Assembly (NCBI RefSeq): GCF_021347895.1
Contig: NC_067123.1
Location: 37,807,571 to 37,871,570, forward strand
Direction: 5' to 3'
DNA: 64,000 bases
Source: Acanthochromis polyacanthus
Taxonomy: Eukaryota > Chordata > Actinopteri > Pomacentridae
Part shown: piece after piece, positions 29,501 through 44,045 of the stretch
Numbering within the stretch: the stretch's first letter is position 1
Layout: every line of letters begins with the position of its first letter
The notes under the pieces: model-generated
Databases searched by the model: none
What the model was told of the DNA's origin: nothing
What the model saw: only the letters and a program-made list of their open reading frames with translations
Made by a program: the position numbers and the translations under genes

Positions 29501-30454
29501 GGCTGAGCAATGCAAAAAATGGAATCTGCTCAGTACTTTCAAAAGAAAGTCAAATCTTAAAGACACCACAGAAAGTTTTTGCTGATGCACCTACAGTGTT
29601 CAGATTGTTTTTGCAGGAAATGTGGAATTCCTTGTTCGCTTTGCAACGCCCACATGGTATCAAAACATTAGTCATTGTCACATCTGTTAGTCCTGAGGGG
29701 TTCCTTCTAAGTCACAACTGTTTTCTCTGTTTTGCTTCTTCTTTTTTTTTAAATTTCTCACCGTGCTGCAACACGCTAGAGGCTTATCCTTTTTCATGTG
29801 ATTTCTGATAAGTCGTGTTGCCAGTCGTGCATCTTTGTTGATTAACTTAAATGATGCAGTAATCTGGTGTATTTTTAACCAGAGTTAAAGTGTATGTGAA
29901 TGTTTTGGTGGAATTTGATTTCAAAATTCACTGTCAAAAATCCTGATTAGCTCTCAGGAGATCAGCTAATTGGTCTTTCAGATCCTTTCAGAATTCAGTC
30001 CCAAGATGTAAAGGTTAGAAAGATCATAAAGTATAAAAGTTCACATAGACACTCTGAGGTGTCAGGAAGAAAAGGGGAAGAAAAAACAGGGGGAAAGGGG
30101 GGAGGGCGGTTGAAAGGAAGAGCAGAGTTTGGCTCTGAGCCAAGTGTGTCTCAAGCATTTTGGGTCCTCACCTTCCGCTGCCCCTGTCAGGCCGGTCATG
30201 GTCTCCCTCTCTAGGCGTCAGAGATGCAAAGTGACAGCCAGGGTGGCTTCCATGTCAGTGAGGTGAGACTAGGCTCTCCGGCTAGATGCCCTGACCAGGA
30301 CCACCCCTTTGGGTCTGCCTCGTGTGAAAATAGAAAAAAAAAATCCTCACGCTGCAATGTCTCACCATGATTATATTGTCAGTGCCCCCCTCCTAACCTG
30401 TAAGATATCCTCACCCCCTCTTCCTCCCCTCCCTCCCCTCTCCCTTCCTTCGGC

Positions 30455-30760
30455 TTCTCAGTGATCCAACGGTGGCAGATTAGGATGCTGTCATCAAAGT
30501 GGCAGAGTGCTAAAACATCCATTAAGCTTTTAATTGAAGAGACGGTAGGATGTGGAGGGGGAATAGGAGCCCGTGATGTCGTGTGCATCGGTATGACAGA
30601 GCTTGTCTTGCAGAGGTGAGAAGTGACGGAGACTTGTCAAAGGTCACAGTCGGCCAGAGGCCAGCCCCACTCCGCTGTCAATCCTCCGCTGCTCTTTTGT
30701 GGCGGCGCTCATTGATGCAAAACGCGTTAAGGCACGGATATAATGCGCTCAAGCCTTCAT
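30455..30760. promoter_or_regulatory. Candidate conserved non-coding element
   Basis: Unique block containing CATTAAGCTTTTAATTGAAG, GTCAAAGGTCACAG (a nuclear-receptor-like AAAGGTCA half-site) and a GCGCTCATTGATGC segment. No coding potential. The call is inferred from composition and motif density. Confidence 0.25.
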
Positions 30761-31907
30761 CACACCCACCTAGCTGCACCACACCTTTACATCAGACCTG
30801 ATTATTAGAAGCTCATATGCACTTTGCAACATTGGTGCTAAAATAATCTTAAAAGTGCATGTGCAGGTGCTCCTAAAGTATGAATCTCTTCATGTTTGAC
30901 AGCCTCACATGGTTATATAAGAGACATATAATTGCAGAAAGTAATGTTTGTGAGTGGGCAGGTGTGGTAGTTTTAATTGGCATCTTTCCAAAAACTGATC
31001 TCTGAGAACATCAAGGTCTTCTTTAATGCTCGCTGCAAAGCAAACTGTGATTTTTGCTCATTTGTAGGCATGTTACTACGGGCTCTAGGCATAGCGGTGC
31101 ATTTTTTTTTAAAGCTGTATATGGTCTTTTATGGATAATTCTAGCTAATTTTGACTTTTTGTCGCTTGCCGTCATCACTTTGGTGATGCTGTGTCTCTGC
31201 ATCTGGTTCCATCACCAGATCACAATTAAAATTTTCACAATTCTGAATCAATCACACATCAGCTTCATTTGTTTTTTTTGCATGCTCAAACTGACATTAA
31301 ACCTGCTAAAAACATCTTGTCTTTGCCATTTTCAGCATTTTTATCACGCCGACAATCATTTCATTCAAATTATAACCAGATCCAGTTCCATAGAGGTGCT
31401 GGGATTTATTTACAGTGTTAATCACTGCAGATCCACACAGAACAATTATAGATGAATATATACATATATAAATCAGAGCCCTTGTTAACTGAGTCTTAGT
31501 TTGTTTAGCCTCAGGTTAATGTGGAATCTGCAAGTGTGTTTCACTCCAAATGCTTCAGAGATCAGTCAGGCCTTGAGCACTGATTCTGTCAGAAATGCAG
31601 CAGAGGAAAAGTCATTTGTGTATCTGTTGTGCACCGTTTTAAATCTCACACAGTTTTAGTAAATGTATAGATTACAGTACACCTACTGGATGTTGTGTTC
31701 CTTTAACTTGAATCCACATTTTGTTTTCATTTTAACCTCAAACTTGGCTAAGGTCATACCCAGTTTTAGTACACATTTAGGACAGTCAGATTCTGTCAGT
31801 ATCTGCAGCTTGTGATGTATTTCCATTCTGTAGAACTTAAAATTATAGACTGCAAACATATTGAAAATCACTGAAAAATCGAGGATAAGGAAAAGGGAGG
31901 TTGTATA

Positions 31908-32552
31908 TACTACTGTTAAGAAGTTTATAGTCACTTAGAAATGTCCTTATTTTGAAAGAAAAGACATTTTTTCAATGAAGATAGAGTTAAATTAATCAGA
32001 TATACAGTCTAGACATTGTTAATGTGGTAAATGACAGTGTGCGTGAATATCCAGCGTCCACATAGTGTCTTAAGGATGCAACAGGAGAAAACACTCATTC
32101 ACCCCAGTGCAAACTGTTATGAACATCTTTTTTGTTTGTTTAATCCGAGATCCTAATGGATCCATGATGCACATTCTGACATCGTACAGAGGCAGGTGGG
32201 GCCATGATATCCTGATGCAGGCGAGTGGTGGTCTGGACTGTTTTTTTTGTTGTTGTTTGTTTGGATATGCAGCTGGAGCTAAACTATAAAAGCCTCGAAA
32301 ACATAAACGAGAAATCATTCTAGCTGGAAACGGCTGATTTTTAATGGAATATCTCCATAGGGATACAGAGGAACATTTCCAGCAACCATCACTCCTGTGT
32401 TCTAATGCTACATTGTGTTAGCTAATGGTGCTGAAAGGATAATTGATGATTAGAAAACCCTTGTGCAGTTATGCTAGCACATGGATAAAAGTGGGAGTTT
32501 TCATGGAAAACATGGAATTGCCTGGGCGACCCCGAACTTTTAAACAGTAGTG
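31908..32552 (+). mobile_element. Tc1-like non-autonomous element, copy B
   Basis: Left end TACTACTGTTAAGAAGTTT follows TA (31906-31907). The right end, read in reverse, is CACTACTGTTTAAAAGTTCG. It matches copy A (9225-10149) in inverted orientation over ~180 bp. An extra ~275-bp segment (about 32036-32311) lies where related elements would be continuous. No transposase. Confidence 0.72.
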
Positions 32553-34148
32553 TCTATGAAATCTTTTGGCATTTTTAATTCCTGACACACGAGCGTGGCT
32601 CTCATAAACCCTCACTCTGCCCTTCAGAGTTTCTCCTCCTGCTGGGAGGCAGTAATGTCGCTGTTTGTGTTGGTCAGCAGGGTCTCTGTGCACACAGTCA
32701 GCGGGGTCAGCGGCCCCTCAGCAGGACCTGGACACTGGGAGAAACACAAGGAGGAGGTTCGGGTTCTGAAGGGTCCACTCATCTTCAAATCCAAGCCAAA
32801 GTCTCCGATGCCAAGTCAGTCTGTCAGGCCCCCCCCCTCACTGCAGCTCTGGCCTCGACACCCTGCGGTTACCGAGGCACAAACTGGCATAGGCCAACAT
32901 AAGCTTCCTCGTGGCGCTGCATATGATTAACTGGACCATTGGGCAACTTGGCCTAAGAGAGGCCTCTGTCCTGGGCATGAGTCCACAGGGCACGGGCAAG
33001 GACAAGCGAGGTTTGCCAGGGTGGAAGCAGGTCTCTGCTCTTGTTTACGTTTCATGAAAATTTTGTGCTGACTTTGAGCAAAAAGCGATTTTAATTCTCA
33101 ATTGCATCAGGTGGATCCCTCTGCCAATATCAGTGTCTCACACTTTCCGAGGCTTATGTATGTATGTGTAAAATTCTTCAGATGCTAGCAAGTCAGGTTT
33201 TTACAAGTAGAGAAGGCGCCAGTGAGTCAGAAAAATGTGTCTTGAATGATGGTTAAGGTGTCTCGTGTTTAGTGTATACACAACATGAACATGGACTGGA
33301 ATGAAATAAAAATAGGCCCTCAGTTTGAAATGTAATATAAATGATCAGTAGCACAGCTCTACACGAAAATTTCAACAAATTAAACTAACATATTTGCAAA
33401 GTGTGCGTCATATTTTCATGTTTGCACCCAAGTTTGTTGTTAAATTGTAAAAAAAAAAAAGAAAGAAATCACACACTGTTGCAGAGACGAAAGAGTTAAG
33501 CAACACATTGATGGGTTTTAAAACAGCAGTCCAAAAAGCTGCCTTTAAAAAATGATCAGGACTCTTTCTCTCACACCTTCAACTTCACAAGTGTGACTTC
33601 CGTCTGTTGCATCTCTCTCTCTCTCCATCTTTTTTCTCCCTCCTCCTCCTCTTCTCCAGTGTTTTTCACTTCCAGCACAGCACTAGCTATGCAAGAAAAT
33701 CATGTCCTCTTCCCTATTACAATGCCCATTTAAGACTCTTCAGGATTCACATCTTGTTCACATCAATGCAGGCAAATCTGATTAATATTTTGTCCTTCGT
33801 TTTGGCTGTCCGACTCCATCAGTGCAATACATATGAGGTGAGAAACCTGAGACGCAGATAGGATATATTTCAAAGTGGTGATCACAGGTTGTAGCGTGAA
33901 CAGTGGAGGAACGGAGGTTTTGATGTTGACAGAAGGTTGTCGACTGCTAGACGTGGCGAAGCACTTCTAGGTATCAGCTGTAAAAAAAAATTGTGTCATC
34001 ACTGTAATCACCTGTTTTGTGTGTCACTACAGCTGATTTATGACATCCGGAATTAGGAATTAGATCGGTTGCCGTGCATCACTTTTGAAACAAGGCTTCT
34101 TTAAAACAATCGGTTTGAGTCAGCCTTCAAAAAGGGATTACAGGAGTT
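32553..34148. other. Non-coding unique sequence
   Basis: No gene or clear repeat seen apart from a TC-rich stretch (33611-33660) and an A-tract at 33450. Confidence 0.45.
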
Positions 34149-34873
34149 GGGTCAACATATAATTGTGGGACTTTTGGTATCATAGTTGATATTCTTGCTG
34201 TTTTCAGGCCTAAAATCAACATGGCCGCCTATAACCAAACACCACATGGAATTTTTGCACAAAGATTCTTCTAAATATTACAAATACAGCTGAGTAACAT
34301 TGAAACTGAAAGTTATTTATTAAGATATTATTGTAAACCTGTTGACATGACATAAATCCACACTTGACTCATACATTACTTTATATTAAATAACTCAGAA
34401 GGCCTTGAAGTCTTGCCAGTCTTTTCTCGAGAAGGAAATGACATCATGTGGAGCAGGTCATGTGATCTGGAATTAACACACTTCCTTGAGAGGTGTTTTT
34501 GTAACGGGTGACTTAGTGGAAAGGGATTTCTCGGACACAGATACAACTTATTTTCCATATAAAATTTGATGTATAGGCAAAAAAGAAATATCTGCCATGA
34601 TTACCTCAATATCTTAATAAAAAGAACACAATCAAAACATTTTTTGAAAAAGCTTATTTTATTATTGTTTTAGGTAATTATTTATTTAGGTGCATTTAGT
34701 GATATCCAGTTATTTTTTATTAATAAGTGATTGTTTCCATAATAAAAAATTATGGAAATTGTAAAGACATGATCATAATGAACATAAAAAACTTTTTTTA
34801 GAACATTTTTAATAAAAATGTATGCGAGATTTATCCCATGGACTTCAGAAGTCCCTCAGTTATGTATTGAGCC
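34149..34873 (-). mobile_element. Five-copy ~700-bp inverted-repeat element, copy 2 (full length)
   Basis: 725 bp from GGGTCAACATATAATTGTGG to CAGTTATGTATTGAGCC, with both terminal repeats present. AGTT occurs on both flanks (34145-34148 and 34874-34877), but a true target duplication is uncertain because AGTT also follows copy 5. The open frame at 34376-34558 matches those of copies 1 and 3. Confidence 0.82.
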
Positions 34874-37063
34874 AGTTAAATTTCAGGTAAAACTGAATGG
34901 ATTGTTGACATTAAGTCAATAAAATAATTCATGGTTTTGATTTACTACATGAAATAATTGGGTTGGTCCAACTTAAGAAAACAGTTTGCATTGAGTTAAC
35001 TAACTTTTTTTTTTTTTTAAATTGAGTCAATGTCAAATAGTTCTTCTTGCAGATGATTAATTTACAATTTGTACATTTATTCAATTCCAATTCAGTTTTA
35101 TTTCTAAACCTGTCATCTCACAATGCTGAGCATAATAAGGTACAGATCTTAAAAAATCATAGACAGAACCAGGCTCAGGGAAGGCGGCCATCTGCCTTGA
35201 CCAGTTGGGTGAGAGTGGGGATGAGGGTTTTATTTTTTTCTGTGTATCACCAGCAATCAAATGAGAGCTTTAGGCCTCACAGACAACAAAAATGAAAAAT
35301 GTCACCGCTAACTTGTATTTTTAACTATATGACAACAAAACTAAACCATGAAAAGTTGTTGCTTTTCAAAAAGGCCCATTTAGCTTCTGTAGTTCATAGA
35401 TAATTTTGATATTTTCCAACAAAACTCAACTAAGAAATAGTTCATCTTCAAACAGTCAGCAAACGTCACAAAAATGACGAGAAAACATGCAAACACAACC
35501 TACAGCATCTCCAAATGTTTGTGCCGCTCTGGTCCACCTTAACCCCCACTTGTACCCCCTGTACTCCCTTCCCCCCTCTCTCCCCCCCAGCCTCCAAACC
35601 CCCTCTAGTCCCTCACCCTTTCTCGCCCTTCCTCCTCCACCTCCCTCTCTTCCTTTCCCTGAGGGCGATGTGGCATTTCTTCCCTCAGCCGGCCGCCTCC
35701 CTGGTCCTGTGCTGTCACTCTGGATGGCTTCTAGCATGCTGTGCCCTGCTGTGATTGAGCATTACGAGGTGTTTCACGCCTCCATGCATTAGGCGAGACA
35801 GCAGAGAGGGCGGTGGGTAAATGATACGTATGGATCGCAAGGGCAAAAGAGTTCACGGCTGGGTCAGGTCAGAGGGAACAGCGTGACAGTCGTGGATCCC
35901 GTGAAAATCCATGCATACACACATGCGCACTTGCATGCATAAACACTAACAGCGCTATACCTACACATACAGGTGGACAGCAGCAGCACTTGCGCTAACA
36001 CCTGTGTGCACATGAAGCGGAGTGCAACATCATGGATGGATTATAATTAGCAAAACCCACTGACATTTTCCTTCACTCGCAGCAGCCACAACACCGGCGT
36101 TTAGAGAGTTAATCAAAAAAATACAACCAGATTGTACACTCTTTCCTGCCCACTCATCGGGAACCATCACAAGGTCCGCTGAGCCTGAACTACTCTTCAC
36201 ATTTTAAAATAGTGACTGCTTACTTCCCTTTGTTACCGCCGCTCGTCCTGAGCAAATAAAACATTTGCCGCAGAGACGTAAAGAAGTAAACTGTGGATTT
36301 TAAGCGTCACACACTTCGCTGGGTTCCTAATCTACCTTATGCACGAACAGGCGAGGCTTGTTTGAGCTGGTGAGAGTGTGTAATTAATGTACTGTGACGA
36401 GGGGCTTCTGCCCGGTGACAGTGAAAGACCACCTACTGGCTTTTAATACTGCCTGTCAATGTGGCCACAGGACGCTCAGTACAGGCCTGTGCAGCTCAGG
36501 GGGCCGATGGGAGAAAGCAGAGAAAGACAGAAAGGGAAAAGAAATACCAAATTAAAACATGAATACAGCAGTTTAAAACACTTATTTGGCATGTAGATGA
36601 AGAGCTGTCATCTTTAAGCTACCTTCAGTGCAGCATTATGTTCCACTGCACCCTATCAAAGTGTAAAAATCTGTCATAGTATCAATTATTTTTGGCTAAA
36701 CCAAATAATGTATCTTTGATTTGGATTTGGAGTGTGCTGATTATTACTGTATCACCAGTTTAAAGTCGGGTCACACTACCTCTGACCTTTTCTCCAGATC
36801 CTGTCTCAGTTTTACACTCTGTTACACTTCTGAGAATGATGGAGAAATACGTGATAACGCTCCAGTGTCACCTCCCATCCATCCGCTTGTATATCCAACA
36901 CAAACACGTTTAAACACGTTAAAACATACTAATAAGGTAAGATAAGCTTTATCGATCCCTCCTGTTTCGGCAGCTGGATACAGTACAATAAGGCTAAAAA
37001 AATTAAGATATAATAATAAAATTCTCAGACATTATACCAGGCATGACATATAAATGTGTGTAG
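34874..37063. other. Non-coding, mixed repeats and unique sequence
   Basis: 34890-35060 holds AATAATTGGGTTGGTCCAAC-type sequence resembling a teleost miniature transposon. 35560-35660 is pyrimidine-rich. 36935-36990 contains AAGATAAGCTTTATCGATCC, a motif common at the tails of fish retroposons. No gene supported. Confidence 0.4.
35082..35225 (+). repeat. Fragment related to the element at 9505-10096
   Basis: Shares, in the same order, TTCAATTC repeats, TTTTATTT, AGAACCAGGCTC, CCATCTGCC and GTTGGGTGAGAG-like blocks with 9505-9725. Degraded and partial. Confidence 0.5.

Positions 37064-37109
<46 letters not shown>
37064..37109. repeat. (AT)n microsatellite
   Basis: About 23 uninterrupted TA units, ending one base before the inverted-repeat element. 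Confidence 0.97.
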
Positions 37110-37112
<3 letters not shown>

Positions 37113-37539
37113 ACAGGCCAAATTAGAATCCAGGCAGATTTAGAATCCGCCTAGGCAGAATTTGAATTTTGATTTTGCCTAGGCGAAATCAAAATCCTAT
37201 CATGGTTGTTGTAAGGATTTCAGTCTTGATATATCAATAGCCTGTATATTAGAAAGAATAACCCTAACCCTAACCCTAACCCTCTAACAGGATTTTGGCA
37301 TACAGTATATGAAAAAACAACCCAGAAACTACTTTGACAACATCATTTTTCCCTGCTTATTTTGCCAAGTGTTGAGGACAAAAGTTGACATTACTTCTAA
37401 AGTAATTATTTACCTTGTATCTAAAACCAAATTTCAAGGTATATAATGTTAGGGAAAACAAATAATTACATTAACAGAGCATATCATATTCAAAACCTTT
37501 TAGGCGGATTTAAAATCTGCATGGATTCTAATTTCGCCT

Positions 37540-37543
<4 letters not shown>
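37110..37543. mobile_element. Inverted-repeat miniature element with telomere-like core
   Basis: The ends are ~40-bp inverted repeats: TCACAGGCCAAATTAGAATC on the left, and TTACAGGCGAAATTAGAATC for the right end read in reverse. Both continue to an ATCCGCCTA block. A second internal palindrome surrounds GCCTAGGC (37178-37185). Four AACCCT units occur at 37260-37283. No coding capacity. Microsatellites touch both ends. Confidence 0.7.

Positions 37544-37621
<78 letters not shown>
37544..37621. repeat. (AC)n-(AT)n microsatellite
   Basis: About 32 AC units followed by a short TA run, starting directly at the end of the inverted-repeat element. Confidence 0.96.
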
Positions 37622-40600
37622 AAACATGCATTTGTACAGGTATGGCATGCAGGATAATACACCCACAATTTTGCTATTCCAGTCAAAAACGTTGCTGGGG
37701 AAAAGACCAGAATTAACATGCTGTTATTACACATGAAGAGGTGTAAGAGAACAGTGTTACATCTCGTTGATTGATCTGGAAGAGCATTTTGTTGTTGAGC
37801 AAATTTTGATTGTTTGCGAAGGAAAAAAACAGCATTAAGACATGCTGCAGCTCCGGAAGAGCTGCGAGGAGAAGAAAAACTGCCTCAATTAATATACACT
37901 GAGATGTAAATGACAATGACATGATGTGCCAGCAGCCCTTTGCCCTGGTTTACAGTAAGTGTGAAGTCACATGACGGCAAAAAATGTGAATATTCATTAG
38001 CAACATGTAAAAATGTGTCTTTGTGGCTTGTTCCGGCCGCCAAGCACATTTTTAAATGTTGATACCTGCGAGGACAAGTGTTCCTGTTTTATCTCATGTC
38101 ACGGTCTGTCCCTGACATGCTCCTCTGCCGTTCCTTTCGTGGGTCTCAACATACTTCTGACACGGCTGTTTCAGCCTGAGTAAGCAAACACGCATGCACA
38201 GAGCTCCAATCTACCACTGCAGCTTTGATATAAGAAACTCAGAGTAGCAGCCCAGACACCTGAGTTAAGTATCACTGCTTGTACTCATCCGGCCTTGCAG
38301 AGCTTCTAGGGAGAGCTGATTCCCTGCTTCATGTCTCCCTGCCTCTGTTCGGTATATGTGCTGTGCAGATCAATACAGCAGCTCTGTCCTCCTGCCTGTC
38401 AGTCTGCCTGATGGCTTGTCACAGTCTCTGGAGTGTCTGGAAGACTCCGCTCGTCTTCTCTTTTCTCTTAATTTCCTTCTCTTGTCACATACGTGGTCTT
38501 CTCTTTACACACACTCTCCTTGCCATATTCTTTCTATCTCTGCTCCTTCTGTTCTCTTTTCTCTATTCACTCCCTTCCTCTGTCACTCTGTCCCACTCTC
38601 CCTAGCTGCCTGCAACCCCGGGGCTCGACAAGCTGGCCAGTCCGCCGCATCTGCCAGCACATCTTTAGCGGCTTGGCAGTGAGGAACGTCCGTCACAGGT
38701 TGTAATCAAACCTGCCTGGAAACTGAGCAGGAGGAGGAGGGCGGAGGAGGACGTGGAGGGGAGTGCAAGTGAGGGGGAGGGCCCCTCCTTCTGCCTGATT
38801 AATCATAATGTAATTTTAATTAAAAAGCACAGTGTCAAAGGGTTTAGCTGCCTGAGAAGTGAGCCCAGATTGCCACGCAGCAGCAGCCCCCTCAGTCTGC
38901 GGGCAGGAAATGCGTCCTGACAAATCCAGGCGCCCGGGCCAAGAAAAACAAAGGCCACCATTACCAGGATATTGTCACTGAGGGAAGAGCAAAGGGGTGT
39001 GGGTGAGAGTTGGAGAAGGAGGGAGGGGGTGACATGGATGATGAGGGGATGGGATGCAGGAAAGAAAAAAGAAAAGGTTGGACGGGGGTGGGGTGGGGGG
39101 TCACACTGTCATGCCAATTGGTGCTCGGCGCAAACACACATGTCACGGAAAAAGAAGGATTAGAGGAAAAAGTGAGGCGGGCGAGAGATTCCGGCATCGT
39201 CTTTCGTCAGGGGTGGACATCATGAGCGTTTGTGAGCGACGCTGTAGGCTGCTCGCTCTCTGAGGCTTTTAAGTTTGTTTACATCTCAGGTGCACGTAGT
39301 GTCCACTCAGTGTCACGCCGGACTATATTTGCGCCACCTGAACCGGGGTTGCTGCTGTGCGCCGCCGTTGTGTCGGCTCCGGGCCAAACTGTTCCTGAGA
39401 CGATGTAGCTGCTCCAGACAGGGCAGAAGGAGCCGCCGTGTCACCGAGGGGAGGCCACGGGGGGCTGCAGCCGGGGTCGGGGTGGAGGTTTCTGAGGAGA
39501 CGAGGGGTGTCAACACGGCTGAAGCCAAACACTTGTGGTGACATGGCATTACCCTGGGTCATGGTGACAGATTAGGAGGATTACAGGCATGGGTGAAGGG
39601 AGTCCATGCAGGGGGAGCCCATAAGGTGTATTGTGTTGTATAAAAATGACTCCCCCTAAACAGAAGTATAGGCACAATCCTCCATGAATGATAGATGGAG
39701 AGCGAAGGTGTGGTGAACGTTGCTCACAACAAAGACGACAGATACCCCTAGAGAGGAAAAGGGCTAAAAGCTTGGTGTTCATCCCCTTCTTTCTGTTTCT
39801 CTCCACGGTTTTGGGGGTGGAGTGTAGCGTCGGCCAGGACTGGATGACCTTTGAAGAGGCAAGAGGGGAGGAGAGGGGGGAGATAACCAGCATCCGGATG
39901 GGGTTGGGGGGGTCCTGCGCTGAGGTTTTTTGGAGGTGAGAGACCATGAAAGGCCCTCCACCCGGACCCTAACACGCTTTTGATTTCCCCCTCCAGGTGT
40001 CGTGTGCTTTACACTCCTCAGATGAGTGGTCTCTAAGCAGCGTAATATCCTCCCAGGCGAACCCTCGTCTGAGCACGGAGGAGCGAAAATCTGTCGATGG
40101 TGTGATTATGATTTTATCTTTTAATAAACCAATAGAGAAAATTAAAATCCTGTATGAAAAGAATGATATAAGGAGCCTTTGTCTGCTACAACTTGCTCAA
40201 AAGAAGAAAAATTTATTGAAAACATTTTTAACTTCAAATTCCGAGATGGCTATAAGTCTGTGTAGCTCCGTATTTAAATGCTTTTATAAGTGTTTTCAAG
40301 TGTTTTTAGTGTGTATAAAGTGGTTTTATTTACCATTCATTCATAACCATCAACTTGAGAAACAATAAAAAGTCTTATTGTTGAAACCGTACGAAATGAT
40401 CAAATACAGAACAGAATAGAAATATGAAATGATTTATTTATTTTATTATCTGTTGTCATCAAAAGTAGGCCTAGAATCAAACAAGAATCCTGTGTCAATT
40501 AGTTGTGACTACAAATTTGCAGTATTTCTTCAAATTTATGCATATTTGGTTCAATTTCCTTCTTAAAAATGAACATCTAATCAGATAAATACAGTCTCTG

Positions 40601-40920
40601 ATATTCTTACCTTTAATAACATACTACAGACCATACAGAGAAAACCTCTTATCTCCTTTACTTTTGGTAATTTGAGGCTATTTTACTAATTTCCTTCCCA
40701 TTGATGGCTGTATTCCCTCCATATGCCAGAGTTAAAGTCTCACTTTTTGCTTTATTTGTTCGCTGAACCAACTCCATCGAGCCCCATTGACCAGCTAAAG
40801 CTAACAAGTGCTGAAGAGACCTCGGAGTGCATAGAGAGTAATGAGGTCTCTGTATGATCTGATGTGGTCCATATTGTGCTGCGATCTAGAGAGGAGGGTG
40901 CAGCGCACATGCACACACAT

Positions 40921-40923
<3 letters not shown>
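37622..40923. other. Non-coding unique sequence
   Basis: No gene supported. 38785-38900 (TGATTAATCATAATGTAATT and following bases) looks like a homeodomain-motif-rich element. 38740-38785, 39010-39110 and 39860-39910 are G-rich. Arg-rich frames at 39270-39540 are frame shadows of GC-rich sequence with no recognised domain. Confidence 0.45.

Positions 40924-41000
<77 letters not shown>
40924..41000. repeat. (AC)n microsatellite
   Basis: About 38 uninterrupted units. Confidence 0.97.
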
Positions 41001-42689
<1,689 letters not shown>

Positions 42690-42992
42690 GACAGTGTTTT
42701 TCCATAGTTTTTACAGTCTAGGTGCGATGTCTGGCCCTTTAGAAGTGTTTGCTTGTGTGAATTTTGTGTTTGTACAATATGAATAATTGCAATAAAAATC
42801 ACAGCAGCTTTTGTGTGTCTTGTTTTTGTGTGCGTACGAACATGTGTGTGCGCATTGAGCTTGGCAAAGCTCCACTGTGTCCTCTCCAGCTCACACAGCC
42901 TCTGTCATAAACAGCCACAGCCTCTGGCAGGTGTTGCGCTGTAGTGCACAGATATGTGTTTCCCAAAGTGACACACACACACAGACACGAAT

Positions 42993-42993
<1 letters not shown>

Positions 42994-43070
<77 letters not shown>
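42994..43070. repeat. (AC)n microsatellite
   Basis: About 38 AC units, ~300 bp from the GT tract and complementary to it. Confidence 0.97.
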
Positions 43071-43072
<2 letters not shown>

Positions 43073-43639
43073 ATGAACACACGTCCAAACACACACAGCA
43101 TTGGGAATCCCCACAGGTGAGCCTTAGAGGGCAGAGTCAACACCTTATTATTAAAATGCACAGACACCCACATGTGCACACACACATGCACAGTGACAGC
43201 TGTTTAGGGCGTCTCACACACTCCTGAGCTTTCATAGGGAACCAGTTACGAATTTCATTTCATAAACTTCTGCAGCTGCTGGAAACACTTTGATATCAAA
43301 ATTTAAATCCTACACCTCTTTCATTTTATGTATCTGCATCTGTAGATTTTATTTTATTTTTGCAATTATTTGAGACTTCCATGTCCAGTTAATATTCTAT
43401 AATTTGAAGGAGGCCATTTTTAAAATAAAAATCATTTTCGTCAAGAAATAACAAGAAAAAGAAGCTGAAAGCAGTTGTAGTTCATCCTGAAGATTCTGTA
43501 TTTGAAATGAAAACATGAAATGACAATTTATAATCTGATGATGTTATCTTTATTTAATTAATTTGACAATTAACTGTGTATCACCAAGTCTCATGTGGAT
43601 GGTTTAACAGTAATAATAGTGCATTTCTTTTGACAGGAA

Positions 43640-44045
43640 GACTACAGAGGGGTGACAACATAAAGGAAAAATCAACACAAAGTTTGGCCATCATGTGACT
43701 GCCCAAATTTCGAGAACTTCACTGGAGGGATTTCTACCATTTTACCAAAAGATACTCCCTCATTTGGTGTTTCGATGATGGAATAGAGAACGCTGTCTAA
43801 CACGACCGTCCAAGATCACCTATAGATTGTTCAGCTGGGTAGAGATCTGGTGACTGTGAAGGGCAAAGCATACGGTTCACATGATTTTTATTCCTGTCGT
43901 GCCCAATGGATGGAGGCATTATCCTCCTGAAGAGATAATTTCCATCAACAGAGAAAAAAATGGCAGTGATCCTTCTTTCTAAAGGGACAAGAGAACCCAA
44001 ACCACACCGGCAAAATGCCCGCAGTAGCATAAAAAACCACTGGAT
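43640..44045 (-). pseudogene. Tc1/IS630-type transposase fragment, frameshifted
   Basis: Read on the minus strand, one frame gives LQEDNASIHWARQE, the DNAxxH block around the second catalytic Asp of Tc1-type DDE/D transposases. A different frame gives SPDLYPAEQ, the SPDLNPxE block holding the third catalytic residue, and upstream a GLGSLVPLE segment like the CFSGAGLGPLVP block. The blocks are in the correct order but in different frames with stops, so the gene is dead. No N-terminal DNA-binding part is visible. The call is from family motifs, not a search. Confidence 0.65.

Larger units (their letters stand above)
21603..31905. other. Gene-free region, mostly unique sequence
   Basis: No coding gene supported; the longest frames lack any recognisable domain. 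Blocks that look conserved-non-coding-like (low repeat, mixed TAAT/ATTA and GC-rich motifs) are about 22490-22640, 23760-24060 and 30455-30760. Simple sequence includes poly-T at 24719-24737, CT-rich 25160-25200 and a GGGGT tract at 26496-26532. Confidence 0.45.

Noticed and set aside
31054..31455. 133-residue hydrophobic open frame on the plus strand
   Set aside because: AT-rich, no recognised domain, no supporting splice or promoter context; random open frames of this length are expected in 64 kb.
37258..37285. Telomere or chromosome-end sequence
   Set aside because: Only about four AACCCT units inside a bounded inverted-repeat element; not a telomere.
39273..39562. Arg/Cys-rich overlapping frames on both strands
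   Set aside because: GC-rich sequence with open frames on both strands and no domain; most likely compositional.
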